Shown: piece by piece, positions 1 to 11,095 of the stretch
Layout: each line of letters begins with the position of its first letter
Numbering within the stretch: position 1 is the stretch's first letter
DNA from: Paraspadella gotoi
Taxonomy: Eukaryota > Chaetognatha
Direction of reading: 5' to 3'
Assembly: GCA_051294375.1 (NCBI GenBank)
Contig: CM119265.1
Span: 3,397,844 to 3,461,843, forward strand
DNA length: 64,000 bases
The notes under the pieces: generated by a model
What the model saw: the letters and a program-made list of their open reading frames with translations, nothing else
What the model was told of the DNA's origin: nothing
Databases searched by the model: none
Program-made: the position numbers and the translations under genes

Positions 1-1900
1 ATGACTCGAGTCATACCATTTACTATTTACACTGGAGATTCTAATTCACGTGCTTAAAATTTAAAAAAAGCCAAAAAAAAAAAAAAAAACCTATCTTACC
101 TCATATGAGGTAAAAAACCCAATCTTACCTTATGAGGTAAGTTTGGTTTTTTAAATAATTTTATTTGTAATTTAGTAAATCTTAAAGCTTACTCTCTTCC
201 CTGATCACTTCCGTGCCACGTAGTTCGGAGTTCCGATGCGAGTTGCGGCCATGTACTGACGAAAATTTGTCAGACTTGATCGAATTTGGAAATCCCAAAG
301 TCGGCCAGTTTCCACGTAATGGAGCGCACGAGATCCAATCCGAGAATGTTATCTGGTTTCAAGTCCCTAAAGTGAGATGGATGTTGCCATCAGGTCCGAA
401 GTTTTAATACAGAAAATTTTAAAAACCATATTGTGCTTAAAAATAACGATTATTTAATCTCTCTCTGCGATTAAGCAGCTTATAGGGTCTTTCATTAAAG
501 ACATACATTGGACGTAAAAAAAAAATTTAAATTGTACGTATTTGGTAATGTTCCTTTAAAACATTTGAACTTTTTTATCTCAAACCCGACAAGACACTAT
601 GAAAAGTTACGTGAACGGCCAGAAAACGTAAAATGTAAAAAAACCAAAACAAAACAAAAAGTAATATGTAGAATGAGACATTCATGATTCCAATCAGGTA
701 ACAGGAGAGAAAGAGAGGGATTGAAGATAAAATCGCCTTCTGACCTTTTTTGGTCATATTTTTTCTCTCTCAGTCCCGTTGCAACGACCGTCATTTCGTC
801 ACGTTTTACTTTTAGGAATTTGGTTGACCTAAGTTTTATTCGTTTTTAGAACCATTATTGAAATCAATGTCGCCGCGTCCGAAAACCTCTATTTCTTACG
901 GTTCTTTCGCGACTAGATATTTGTCACGATTTTTCTTTTTTTTTGCTACAATTACTGTAATGACCCAGAGAGATAGACGTTTGGCCGTTTTTTGGGAACT
1001 TCGCCGTTTGTGACTGTTTACTATGAGATATAGTCAGCGAAACTTTTGTCAAAACCTCTTTTTCGACGGGCGACCAACGAACGTCAAGGACCGCAAAGCG
1101 TGGAGACTCGGAACGTCTCTACAGAGAGTGAGAGAGAGAGAAAGAGAGAGAGTAAGCGTCCAACAAAGAATTGAGTAAAGAAAAGTGTTAAGGGTAAGAA
1201 CAGCTAAAGGTAAGTACAGGAGAGACAGAGAGAGAGTGAATAGAAATAAAGTCAGGTCATTTGAGAGTAAGTAGGAAACAATGTTTGGAGAAAAGAATAA
1301 GACTCGAAACATGTCCTTATACTAATAAAAAATCGTTGACGAAAACATTTCCAAACTTTGTTAAAATAAAATATAAAATATAAAATAAAATATAAAATAA
1401 AATATAAAACAAAATATAAAATAAAATAAAATAAAATAAAATTATTTTTTTTCTTTTTACATGACATAAAAATTAAGAGAAAGGCAGATTAATTATCTAT
1501 GAATTCTATACTTTACTTTACTGCCAATGTTTTATTCTCTATTCTAAATTGAAGATTAGTTTTACATTGGAATTATTTTGCACTTAGGTTATATATGTTA
1601 CTTATTTAACACTAATTTAACCTTGTCTATTTTTGTAGTTTTAACTTCTCCTTCCACCCATCCAGCTTGCCTTGGTTCCTTGTTTACTGTCTACTTACCT
1701 GAGATTGGAAATTGTATTATCTCAAAATGTGGTTACTATTTCTGCTTTATTACATGGTTCTAAGAATATAAGGTTATAGTTAAGGTATTTTACATGTTAG
1801 AACTGTATGGTTTCCAAAAATATTTATTTGAGAGCAGTTGAACACGGATTTGAATTCAATAATTAATTAGGGCACAAATTAAGGCACTCTAGAAAAATAG
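1..1900. other. AT-rich intergenic DNA
   Basis: No gene is convincing here. Positions 97-146 hold two adjacent near-palindromes built on TTACCTCATATGAGGTAA. Positions about 1355-1442 are an (AAAAT)n-type microsatellite, and 1110-1240 is rich in GA dinucleotides. One possible exon (214-371) is listed separately. Confidence 0.6.
214..371 (+). CDS. Possible internal exon, unknown protein
   Basis: An open stretch lies between a weak acceptor (CCACGTAG, ending about 213) and a good donor (AAA|GTGAGA at 371/372). It reads as a mixed-polarity peptide that includes LSDLIEFGNPKVGQF and ENVIWFQVPK, unlike the low-complexity ORFs around it. I do not recognise the family. No flanking exons are visible, so it could be an exon of a gene to the left of the window or a chance ORF. 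Confidence 0.25.
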
Positions 1901-3673
1901 AGATGAAACTTAGATTTGTTTTATTTGCGATAATCTCGGATTATCTCGGTCGCGTTAAGAAGCGCTTCAGTGCCGCAGTAACAGTTCAGTTTAAGCCCTT
2001 GAAAGCGAAAATTTATATAACGAGCAGAGCCAAGATAATGTCTCCTTATCAGCTTACATTATTGGTATATGTTTTTCACATGTCAGTGTTAGGATAATAC
2101 CTTTACATAATTGTCAGTTTTTCAGTATATTAAAGTTGTTCTAGCGATCTTTATTTTAGCCCCTTGATAAGCGATTATTGGTTGCGCTGAGATCATGTAT
2201 TTTACAGATTGATTTCACGAGCTTTCTTTAGACCTTTCTATATGCTATCAATAAAAACTAGATTTTTTTAAATAAGAGGAGGTAGAGTAAGTGAGTTCAT
2301 ATGTGAGTAGTTTGATGTTAGGTATAGAGGTTTTTTTTATTTTTCTGATTTTGCATTTGGTTAATTGAATGTATGTAATATGATGTGTTATGTTACTTTT
2401 TTACATCGAATCATACAAGAATGATTCTAATTTACACTTACCGGATATATAAAATAGAGTAGATATCTGTTAACCATCATAATTATCTTCACTAATACAG
2501 TAAACTGCTCTTAAAAAATTTGTTTTTTAATCCTTTAAATGATGTGCGCAGTTTTGCAGTAAAAAGATGTAAGTTAAGCTCTTGAGAAATTGATTACCAT
2601 GACTGAGTCTGTTAAAAAAGACGATCAGCAAACGAAAAAATATTATGTTGTAGATTGTATCCAAATATAATTTCTATATAATATTAAGCTACTAGGAACC
2701 TGCGTATTCATTATTAGTGCACGCTACGATTTGACAGTTCAGTTTATAGTCGCGTGTGAGAAGAGAGTTGGAGCAGAGTATGGGCGCCAGCTCCATTCCT
2801 CGGTGTTGGCTTTTTTTAGACCACTTTTGAGAGTGCGAGTGAGATCTCTATCTCATCTCTGCTCCTTCTCTCTCTGCAATCGGTTTCTGCTTTCTTTACC
2901 ATCGCACGTTCCTCTGACCACGAGTATCTGACACACTAATTATATATTGAGACATTACGATTGATATTAAAACTCAGCGAATAATACATTATGTAAAATC
3001 CGAGCTGGATGATTAGATTTTACTTAGTAGTTAGTACTATACATAACTACGCAATTTACCTGTGGCATCACTCTCTTCCATGAAGATACTTCAAAGCACG
3101 AGAAAGTTGGTTCCAACACGTCCTGGCATCCTCGCAGGGGAACCTCTGTTCTGACGATTGTCCGAGGGGCGGATGTGATAACTTCTCGCACAAAGTTGGT
3201 CATGGGTGCCTTGATCAGCCCACTCCATGATCAGGTGAAGCTTCACCTGACCCCCCTCCTGCTTCCACTAATGTCACGATATTCGGTGATTCAGCTCGAC
3301 GAGGCAGCTTAAGCTTGACTCTGCGGATTTGTCCAGTCCAATACCTTCATGGCGAAGTCGGACGATCCTTTCCTCGACTCGCCCACACACTTGCCAAAGG
3401 CTCCTTCGCCACATGAATTCCTTTTTAACGTAGCTCAGCGATTCATGGTAACTTGGAGGCTAAGTCTGAAAGATTTTTTTTCTGAAACTGAAAATATTTA
3501 CTTAGTTTATAGCACGTTCTGTAAGCTTGTAGTATAGTAAAACTCAGGCAGAGGGCTGGAATTAAACGACAATTGAACAGTAGTACATAAAGTTGGAAAC
3601 AGAAGACAAATAGACCGCATCTCTGATCCACCGCAGTTAATATTTTGTTATTATTAGCAATTATAAATATAAC
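1900..3673. repeat. Error-rich copy of a repeated locus (copy 1, no TTAA element)
   Basis: The stretch around 2725-3673 matches 4090-5941 with many one-base insertions and deletions. Both contain CATGAAGATACTTCAAAG, AATGTCACGATATTCGG and AACTCAGGCAGAGG in the same order. Weak copies of the motif CAGTTTAAGCCCTTGAAA also occur near 1990 and, more degraded, near 2150. The indel pattern suggests uncorrected long-read sequence rather than old divergence. A 25-N gap follows at 3674-3698. No reading frame survives. Confidence 0.55.
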
Positions 3674-3698
3674 NNNNNNNNNNNNNNNNNNNNNNNNN

Positions 3699-4089
3699 TT
3701 TATATGTGGCGCTGAAAATCAATTTTAAATTGTTTCCTTTAGAACGCTAGACCCTATTCTAAAAAAAAACAGTTTTTTTAAATAAAGAATATTCATTTGA
3801 TATTTTAAATAAATATTTTTATTCGATTTTATTGTATATTAATTAATATATTTTCTTTTTAATCACATCCATATTAATTCAATTAGCCTAATATAATAAA
3901 TATATTTTATCATATTATTAAAATAATAAATGCTTTAAAATGTTTTTAATCCTTAAATGATGCAAGTTAAAAAAATGAAAGTAAGTTAGAAAAAAATAAT
4001 ACAAAGTTTTAAAAAAACGATGTAAACAATAAAAAATATTATTTTGATTTATAAAATATTTTTTTAAGTACTTAAAATATATTAGTGGC
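3699..4089. other. AT-rich spacer
   Basis: Very AT-rich sequence between the 25-N gap and the second copy of the repeated locus. I see no gene, RNA or clear repeat in it. Confidence 0.5.
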
Positions 4090-5941
4090 AACAGTAAACA
4101 TTTCAGTTTAAGCCCTTGAAAAGCGATTTACAATCGTATTGGCGCAGCCACTCGTTTGGCCTTTTTTTACGCACTTTCCTCCTCGCTCTCTCTCTTCCTC
4201 CCTCGTCTCTCTCTCTCTCATCTCTCGTTTTCTTTTTAGCCCCAGCTTCCTCTGACCACACTACATTTATATGCATAGAAATTAACTCATAATAATTATT
4301 TAAATCGTGCATAGAAAAGATTTTACTATAGTAGTTAGTACTATACATAACTACGCGAATTTACCGTGTGGGCATCACTCTCTTTCCATGAAGATACTTC
4401 AAAGAGCACGAGAAAGTTGGTCCAACACGTCCTGGCATTCTCGGCAGGGGCCCTCTGTTTGCTTTCTGGGCGGTGTGTCTTCTCCACAAAGTTGGTCAAT
4501 GGTGCCTTGATCAGTCCCACTCGCATGATCAAGGTGAAGCTCACGACTGACCCCCCCTCTGCTTCCGACTAAATGTCACGATATTCGGGGTGATTCAGCT
4601 CGACGAGGCAAGCTTAAGGCTATGACATCTGCGGATTTTGTCCGCGCATCCAATACCTTCAATGGCGAAGTCGACGATCCTTTCCTCGACTCGCCACACT
4701 TGCCAAGGCTCCTTCGCCAATGAATTCCTTTTTAAGGCCAGGATCACTCAATCTAAAATTTGTAGAAATCTTAATTTACTGTATGCTTTAACATTTTCTC
4801 ATATCTTGTAAGAGGTTTTCTATTGAAAAAATAATCGAAAACTTTTAAAAATCGACATAAATGTTCATAAAAAATTAAACATATTTTTTTTCGGTAAAAC
4901 TAACATTTCAAGAAGAAAAATAATTTTTTAAATCTGTAAGTTAAATTTCTAACAACTAAATTTTTTAACATAAAACTGATTCTTTACATGTAGTCATTTC
5001 TACTCTTATATTTAAATTCTTCCTTCAGGTAATTAAAGCATACTTGGAGTTGTATCACTATAAGTCTAAAATAAACTACTACAAAACATTTTCCAGAGGG
5101 TTTTTATATTTTATTGAAGTTTTATGAAGTTAAAAAAACTTAAATCGAATTTATTTCAATTTGACTTTTTAAACTTTATGTAATGATTAATGAGGTTTAA
5201 TGAGTAGAATTTAACTTTCTTGACGAAGTGAAGTTAAAAACGAAGAGTTGGCAGCTCAAACCGTTGGACTCTTCTTGAAGAAAAAAATATCTTCGGGCAA
5301 GAAAGGAAAGGTGTGGGAGATCTAGAGCGCGTTTTTGAAAAAATGTTTTTTCGTTTCAAAAGAATATCAAGGAATTAATCCCAAAAATAGATTAAAATAA
5401 TAACCAAATTTTATATGAGGGAGGAAGGCAATTTTGAAAGTATCTTTTTCATAAGAATTGGAGTAGTGACTTAAAGGTAATTATGCCAAATTTAATGAGA
5501 AACCGCCTTACCGTTTGGGCTGCAACTCTTCAAATAGGTTTCTTTATTTATATAGTACAAAAAAAATCGAAAAAATCGATGACGCCTTTAAAAAAATAGT
5601 GAAAGTGAATACATTTTTCGGAATGCGTCAGGAGCTCTCGCTTTTCGAAATCCGAGCTCGTTTTAGTCCCTAATTATAATTTGAATTGAGTGATCCCGGA
5701 CCTTAACGTAGCTCATGGCGATTCAAGGAAAACTTGGAATGTCTGAACAGATTTTTTTTCTGAAAGAAAATTTTACTTGTTTTAATCGTTTGTAACTTGT
5801 AGTAAGTAAACAACTCAGGCAGAGGAGGAATTAAACGTCAATTGAACGTATGTACTAAAGTTGATAAACAGAAGACAAAAGACGGCATTCTGATCGCACC
5901 TCAGTTTTAAATTTTTGTTATTTAGTTATGATTAAAAATAT
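4090..5941. repeat. Second copy of the repeated locus, carrying a TTAA insertion
   Basis: Same sequence as 2725-3673 but interrupted between 4735 and 5703 by a transposon-like insertion listed separately. The left part contains ATGTCACGATATTCGGGG and the right part resumes with ACGTAGCTCA. It may be a stretch of a larger element, but no protein motif is recognisable. Confidence 0.5.
4736..5702. mobile_element. Non-autonomous TTAA-target DNA transposon (piggyBac-type MITE)
   Basis: This 967-bp insertion has terminal inverted repeats. The left end reads GGCCAGGATCACTCAAT; the right end, read inward, is GGTCCGGGATCACTCAAT (one indel, one mismatch). TTAA flanks both sides (4732-4735 and 5703-5706). 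The related copy at 3425-3428 has a single TTAA with the same flanks, which is the empty site. A TTAA duplication is the hallmark of piggyBac transposition. The interior is AT-rich, has no ORF of note and encodes no transposase, so it would need one in trans. Confidence 0.7.
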
Positions 5942-6806
5942 AACATAAAATATAATATATACGAAGATTGTTTAATTCTATAATGATTAGTAAATAAAAA
6001 CAAAAAGAGAAAAAGAGAAAGCGAAAACATAAAAAACAGGACAAAAGTAAGTTGAAAATCAATTATGCTAATATTTATCGTTAATCATTGACATTATTTG
6101 TAATAAATTAAATAATAACAAACAATTTTAACGAATAAATTTTTTAAAAGATTTTAATTCAGGCCCCAGGCTTCATTTAAGTGGTTTTAATTTTGTTAAT
6201 ATAAGTCTGTGGCAGAACGAAGAGAGAGAGAGCGAAGACAACCGCTTTTCAAATTCAACGTAAATGTCAACTAATGAAGAATCGGAAATACGAATGTTTT
6301 ATAATGGCGAACCGCCGGCCCGCAATCGGACCCGGTCCCGAAAGAAAAACCCTTCTTTCAAATGATCTTTCTTTTCTTCAATGGTGTCATAATACTATTT
6401 TGTAATTCTGAAAATTAACTGAAGCAGTAAGAAAAAGATTTGTATTATAATCCATTTTAGAAAAAGCTATTTAGCTTTTCCTGAAAAGTAAACAAAAAAG
6501 TTTCAGGAGAATAAAGAGATTGTTATTATTTTTGTTGTTAACAATCGAAAGCGAATAAAAAACATTTGCACATTATATTTACAATAATTATTTGGAAATA
6601 GATGTGAGTCCTAAATTTACGTTGCTAACTTTGAAAAATAAATATAATTTAATCTAATTAATGAATTAATTTTTCTATATTTTCTTTAATTTATTTACTG
6701 TTGTCTCTCTTTCTTTTTGGGCTATTTATCAGTTAGTTCTCGTGATTATCTGCTGTTGGCATTATTTCTCAGAAATGATGAAAAGTGTGAGATTCCCTCT
6801 TATCTT

Positions 6807-7590
6807 AACAAGTTTGAGCAAACAATGTCGGATCTGCCCACGATCATTATCGGTAATTATATTTAATAATTAATTAATTAATAATTAATTAATTCAAGTT
6901 AATTAATTAATTAGTCAATTAAATAATTAACATTGATCGAAATGTTTGTTTTGATTGATTAATGACTGATTAAATTAATATTTATTAATTAATTGACTAA
7001 TTTATTAATTAACTGATTAATTATTTGATTAATTTGTACATCTTGCATTTACATTTAAATATAAAAGAAAAAGAAGCATAATCAATTAGTGAAACAGGTT
7101 TTTTGTCTTTTTCCATATAAACTCATTTCCACTCAAACACGATTCCATCGAACTTGATTTCCAGCTTAATCACACACTTTCCTACGCACATACAAAATTT
7201 CAGGTCAATTGCCCTATCCACTCATGAGTAATTGGTGTTCAAAATAATGAAAATATTTTTTTTTTTTTTTTCCATTTAAACTCATTTCTACTCGGACCGA
7301 TTCATCGACAACTTCATATCCAGCTCAATCACACACTTCCCTAACCAACATACAAAATTTCATTCCAATCCATCCATGGCCAATCACGAGTTTTTTGTTA
7401 AGGTGGGGAGGAACGGACGGACGGGAACAATGCGTTTTTTTTTTTTTTGGCATAAATTTATGCATAATTGGATGTTCTGACACTTGAAAAAAATAGTTAA
7501 TGCCCGACAAGATTGAGGGGCGGACCAATGGACTCGACAAAAGTGAATTGATAGAGTCGGGATCTGCTTATAAGCAGATCCGACTAAAAA
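6807..7590 (+). mobile_element. Helentron-like interspersed element, copy 1 (noisy)
   Basis: Begins AACAAGTTTGAGCAAACAAT followed by GTCGGATCTGC. It ends with a hairpin made of GTCGGATCTGC and GCAGATCCGAC around TTATAA, then CTAAAAA. Inside are a TTAATTAA-rich block, two related modules of about 130 bp (TTTCCACTC...CACACACTTTCC) and a GGAC-rich stretch. See the copy at 50387 for the fullest version. This copy sits in the error-rich segment. Confidence 0.5.
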
Positions 7591-9624
7591 CCCGTTCTGC
7601 GTAAACATTAATTGTTGCTCTTTTTCTCGGAAATGCCGAATTTTTCTTAGCTGAGTTTATTTTTAAAAAGAGGGAAATTCTTGCGTCGCTTCTTCTTCGT
7701 TTCGTTGTCGTCGTCGTCGTCAATCGTTGCCATTTGTTGTCCTCATTCATTATTTGATAATTTTATAACAAATTCTGACTGATTTTTAGTGCGTAAATTA
7801 AAATATGTCAGTAAATTCATACTTCAGACTAACAGTGAAGGAAATAAATTAACTTTACTTTGGGTTTTAAAGTTAATCTTGCTGGAAAGCTTCGTTTTTT
7901 TATTTGATTCTAATTATTTAAAAAACTGACAGAAAATAATAACTATTTCTTTTATGTTTTGACTAACAAAAAACCTAAAATTCTAATTCTTTTATACAAG
8001 TTTTGTTTAAAACTAATATACATATATTCGTTTTTATTTAAATTACCTACATTTTCTTTACATAACAATTTCTTCTCTCATTTCTCGTCGTTAATTGTTG
8101 TCATTGAATGTGTTGTTGTTGTTGTTGTTCAATCCCTCTCTCTCTTCTATTGATTTTGTTTGTCTCTGTCTCTCCCTCTCTCTTCCGCTCTCCTCATCCC
8201 CCAATTGCTCACCCCTTTCTCTTCTCGTCCCGATCCTCCGCTCGCCCCTCCCCTACTCCCTCTCCTCGCCTCTTCCCTAAATAGAGAACGTCTCGACAGG
8301 ACGGCGCTCTCGAAGACGACGACGACGGGCGCCCCGTTTACCGTCCTCATAAGGAAAGCGCCAGGCGCCGCTGACTTTCTCACTTCTTTCCTTCGGCGTC
8401 GTCTCTCGTCGTGTGCATCGTCGTCGCCGACTCGTCCCGTGGGCGACGTAAAGCGAGACGGACGCCAGCGACGGCTAATGATCCGTGACCGATACGATGG
8501 ATGCGCGGGAGTGCAGTGGTGATGCCTTTCCTGCCGCTGCTGCTGCGGCTCGCCCATGCAGAAGAAGTCGTCGTGATCCGGTTCCGTGATCGACGCGACG
8601 ATATTCGCCGAATTCTCGCTCGCGACGGTCGCTCACGGCTCCGTTCGCATCTTCCCGATGCCACCAAGCTTCGCGTCCTTAGCATCTGTTGGCACTTCCT
8701 CGTTGGGTTTGAAGCTACAGGCGAGGGAGTTCGACGAAGGTGCTGGCAGAAGGAGGAAGAGGAGGAGGAGGAGACGGAGGAGGAAGAGGAGGAAGGAGGA
8801 GGACGAACGGGTGGAGACGAATCGGCCGAGAATTCACGGAAAATTACCTGGAGAGAAAACAATCAATTTATCAATTTAATCATAAATAAATAAATATATA
8901 AATAATCAATCACAATCAATCAAATAAATCAATAAAATCAATAAACCAATCAAAATCAAATCAATAAATCAATCAATAAATATGCAATAAAAATAAAATA
9001 AATAAATAAATCAAATAATAAATAAATAAATATATAAATAAATAAATAAATCAATCAAATAATCAATAAAATAAATCAATAAAATCAATAAATAAATCAA
9101 TAAATAAAAATCAATAAATTGTCAAAATTAATCAAATCATTACATCAATACAATGAATACATGCAATATTTCTAAGTGTGGGAGGCATCAATGCCAAAAT
9201 TAAATCAATCTATAAAAAAATAAATGCAACAAATCAATAAAAAAATAAATAAGTTAATAAATAAGTTTATAAAAAAGTCGAATGATAAACTGACGCCCCG
9301 CCGATGACGATACAAAGACCAAGAGGACGAGACACCCAATCCGATCCACGGACGCCCATTTGGGTAAGTGAAGTCTTGGAGTGAGTCATCTTTTTGGGTT
9401 GGAGAATGAGGGCGCAAGAGAAAGAGGCCGACCAGCAAGACTGGCATCATGGCACAAAGGGTTCGCCAATAGATGGAGATTCTGTGGAAGAGAATGATGA
9501 ATTGATTGGATTAACTAATTAGAATTTATTTTGATGCGGTGATCGGTCGATGGATTATTGATATCTTGATTGAAGTAATTAATTTGCTTGATTAATTCAT
9601 TGATAGTGAAGAGATAGTAATAAT

Positions 9625-9865
9625 TGTTATGTGTTAGTGACAGAACCGTTCAATATAAGCAGTCCCTGAGGCTTCGATCAGGCTGTAACACCGTGTTACA
9701 GGCGGGTTAAGCGCCCCATCCCTCTTAAACTAGCCAGACGACCACCGAGGCTAGAACCCCGACCTTTTGGGTTGGGTTTTAGGCGAATGGCTGCCTCCGG
9801 CACCAATGGCAGCGTTGATGACGGTTGGTGGATTTTAGTCCACCAATAATAGATTGACGATAATT
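9625..9865 (-). repeat. Dispersed tRNA-like short repeat (family B), noisy copy
   Basis: Contains, on the plus strand, GTTAGTGACAGAACCGTTCA, then GTGTTACAGGCGGGTTAAGC and finally TGGTGGATTTTAGTCCACCA. It matches the cleaner copies at 16860 and 62273. A Pol III B-box-like GGGTTCTAGCC is readable on the minus strand. Confidence 0.55.
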
Positions 9866-10851
9866 GATTAGATTGATCGCAACAGTTAATTCACTGATTG
9901 AATGATTGATTTGATTGATTAACTGAGTTGATTAAATATTGAATTTATTTAAATGTTTAATTTGTTGATTTACTTTAGTGCCGCGATTTTAAACTCTACG
10001 AGATGAATGAAATTCTGAGGCCAAAAATGTAGACAACAGAGATGTCCCGAAGGGCGGGCAAGAAAAGAAGAGGGAGGGCGCCTCCGTAGACGTCGAGAAT
10101 GTCCAACAGGTAAATAGCCAATCTGAAAAAAAATCAATTAAATCAAGTAAATGGGCCAACTGGAAAGAAAAGTTAAATAAAGTTAAAGTTTATTTATTTA
10201 TTTGAAATTGGTATAACCGATATAAAACTATCCATTTATATAACGACCTTGACAGGCTTATGGGGTTTAAAGCCTTCTTACGTGATAAATAACATAGGCA
10301 AGCTTTTTATCGGCAAGCTTTCATCGAGACTCGCTCTCAGTCTCAATATTATAGTTATACTTAATTATATTTTATTGATAATAATTAGAAAAATCGCTCA
10401 ACCCTGAGAACCACGGGAGTCCACAAAGAGAAACTGATGCAAAGCATAAAAGCATCCAAGTTAAAGTTTTGTGATTCTTTATTTTTTGGATATCGATTCT
10501 GAAAGGTAACAGTATTTTAAACCCATGGTTAAAATATGAGTTTGAAAGGCTGAGTAAGAAGAAAATAATATAATAATAATACTAATAATACTAATAATAA
10601 AAATACTACATAATAATAATAATAATATAATAATTATATTAATAATATTTAATCATAATAATAATACCTAATGTACTTCTAATTGGCAATGCGCGGTGAA
10701 CGCTAAACGAGCCAAGAAGACAGGGTCCTAAACTCCTTGGCCAACAGGTGAGATCCCGACCCAAGCTGGGCATCACCAGGCTACCGATTGCTACACCCTA
10801 AATACTTTTTCTAACCAAATAATAATTAATATTTATATATGTATTATTAAT

Positions 10852-11095
10852 ATTATGGTGGACTAAAAATCCAGCGCAACCGTTCGTCAGCGGCCATTGG
10901 TGCCGGAGGAAGTCATTTCGCCTCCCAACCCAAAGGTCGGCGGGGTTTTAAGCCGGTGGTCGCCTAGCAAGTTTAGAGGGACGGGGCCTTAACCCGCCTG
11001 TAACTCGTGTTACGCCTGATCAGAAGCTCAGGTAACCAGCTGCTTATATTGAACGGTTCTGTCACTAACACATAATAATAATTACTGTCTCTTCA
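10852..11095 (+). repeat. Dispersed tRNA-like short repeat (family B), noisy copy
   Basis: Opposite orientation to the 9625 copy. It starts with TGGTGGACTAAAAATCCAGC and runs through the ACCCAAAGGTC block to GGTTCTGTCACTAACACA. It lies in the part of the error-rich copy that corresponds to the gap and Gypsy region of the second copy. Confidence 0.55.

Noticed and set aside
8147-8893. Overlapping ORFs of 120-160 codons on both strands
   Set aside because: Indel-broken copy of the SLC6 C-terminal exon; the clean frame is the minus-strand exon at 15604-16142.
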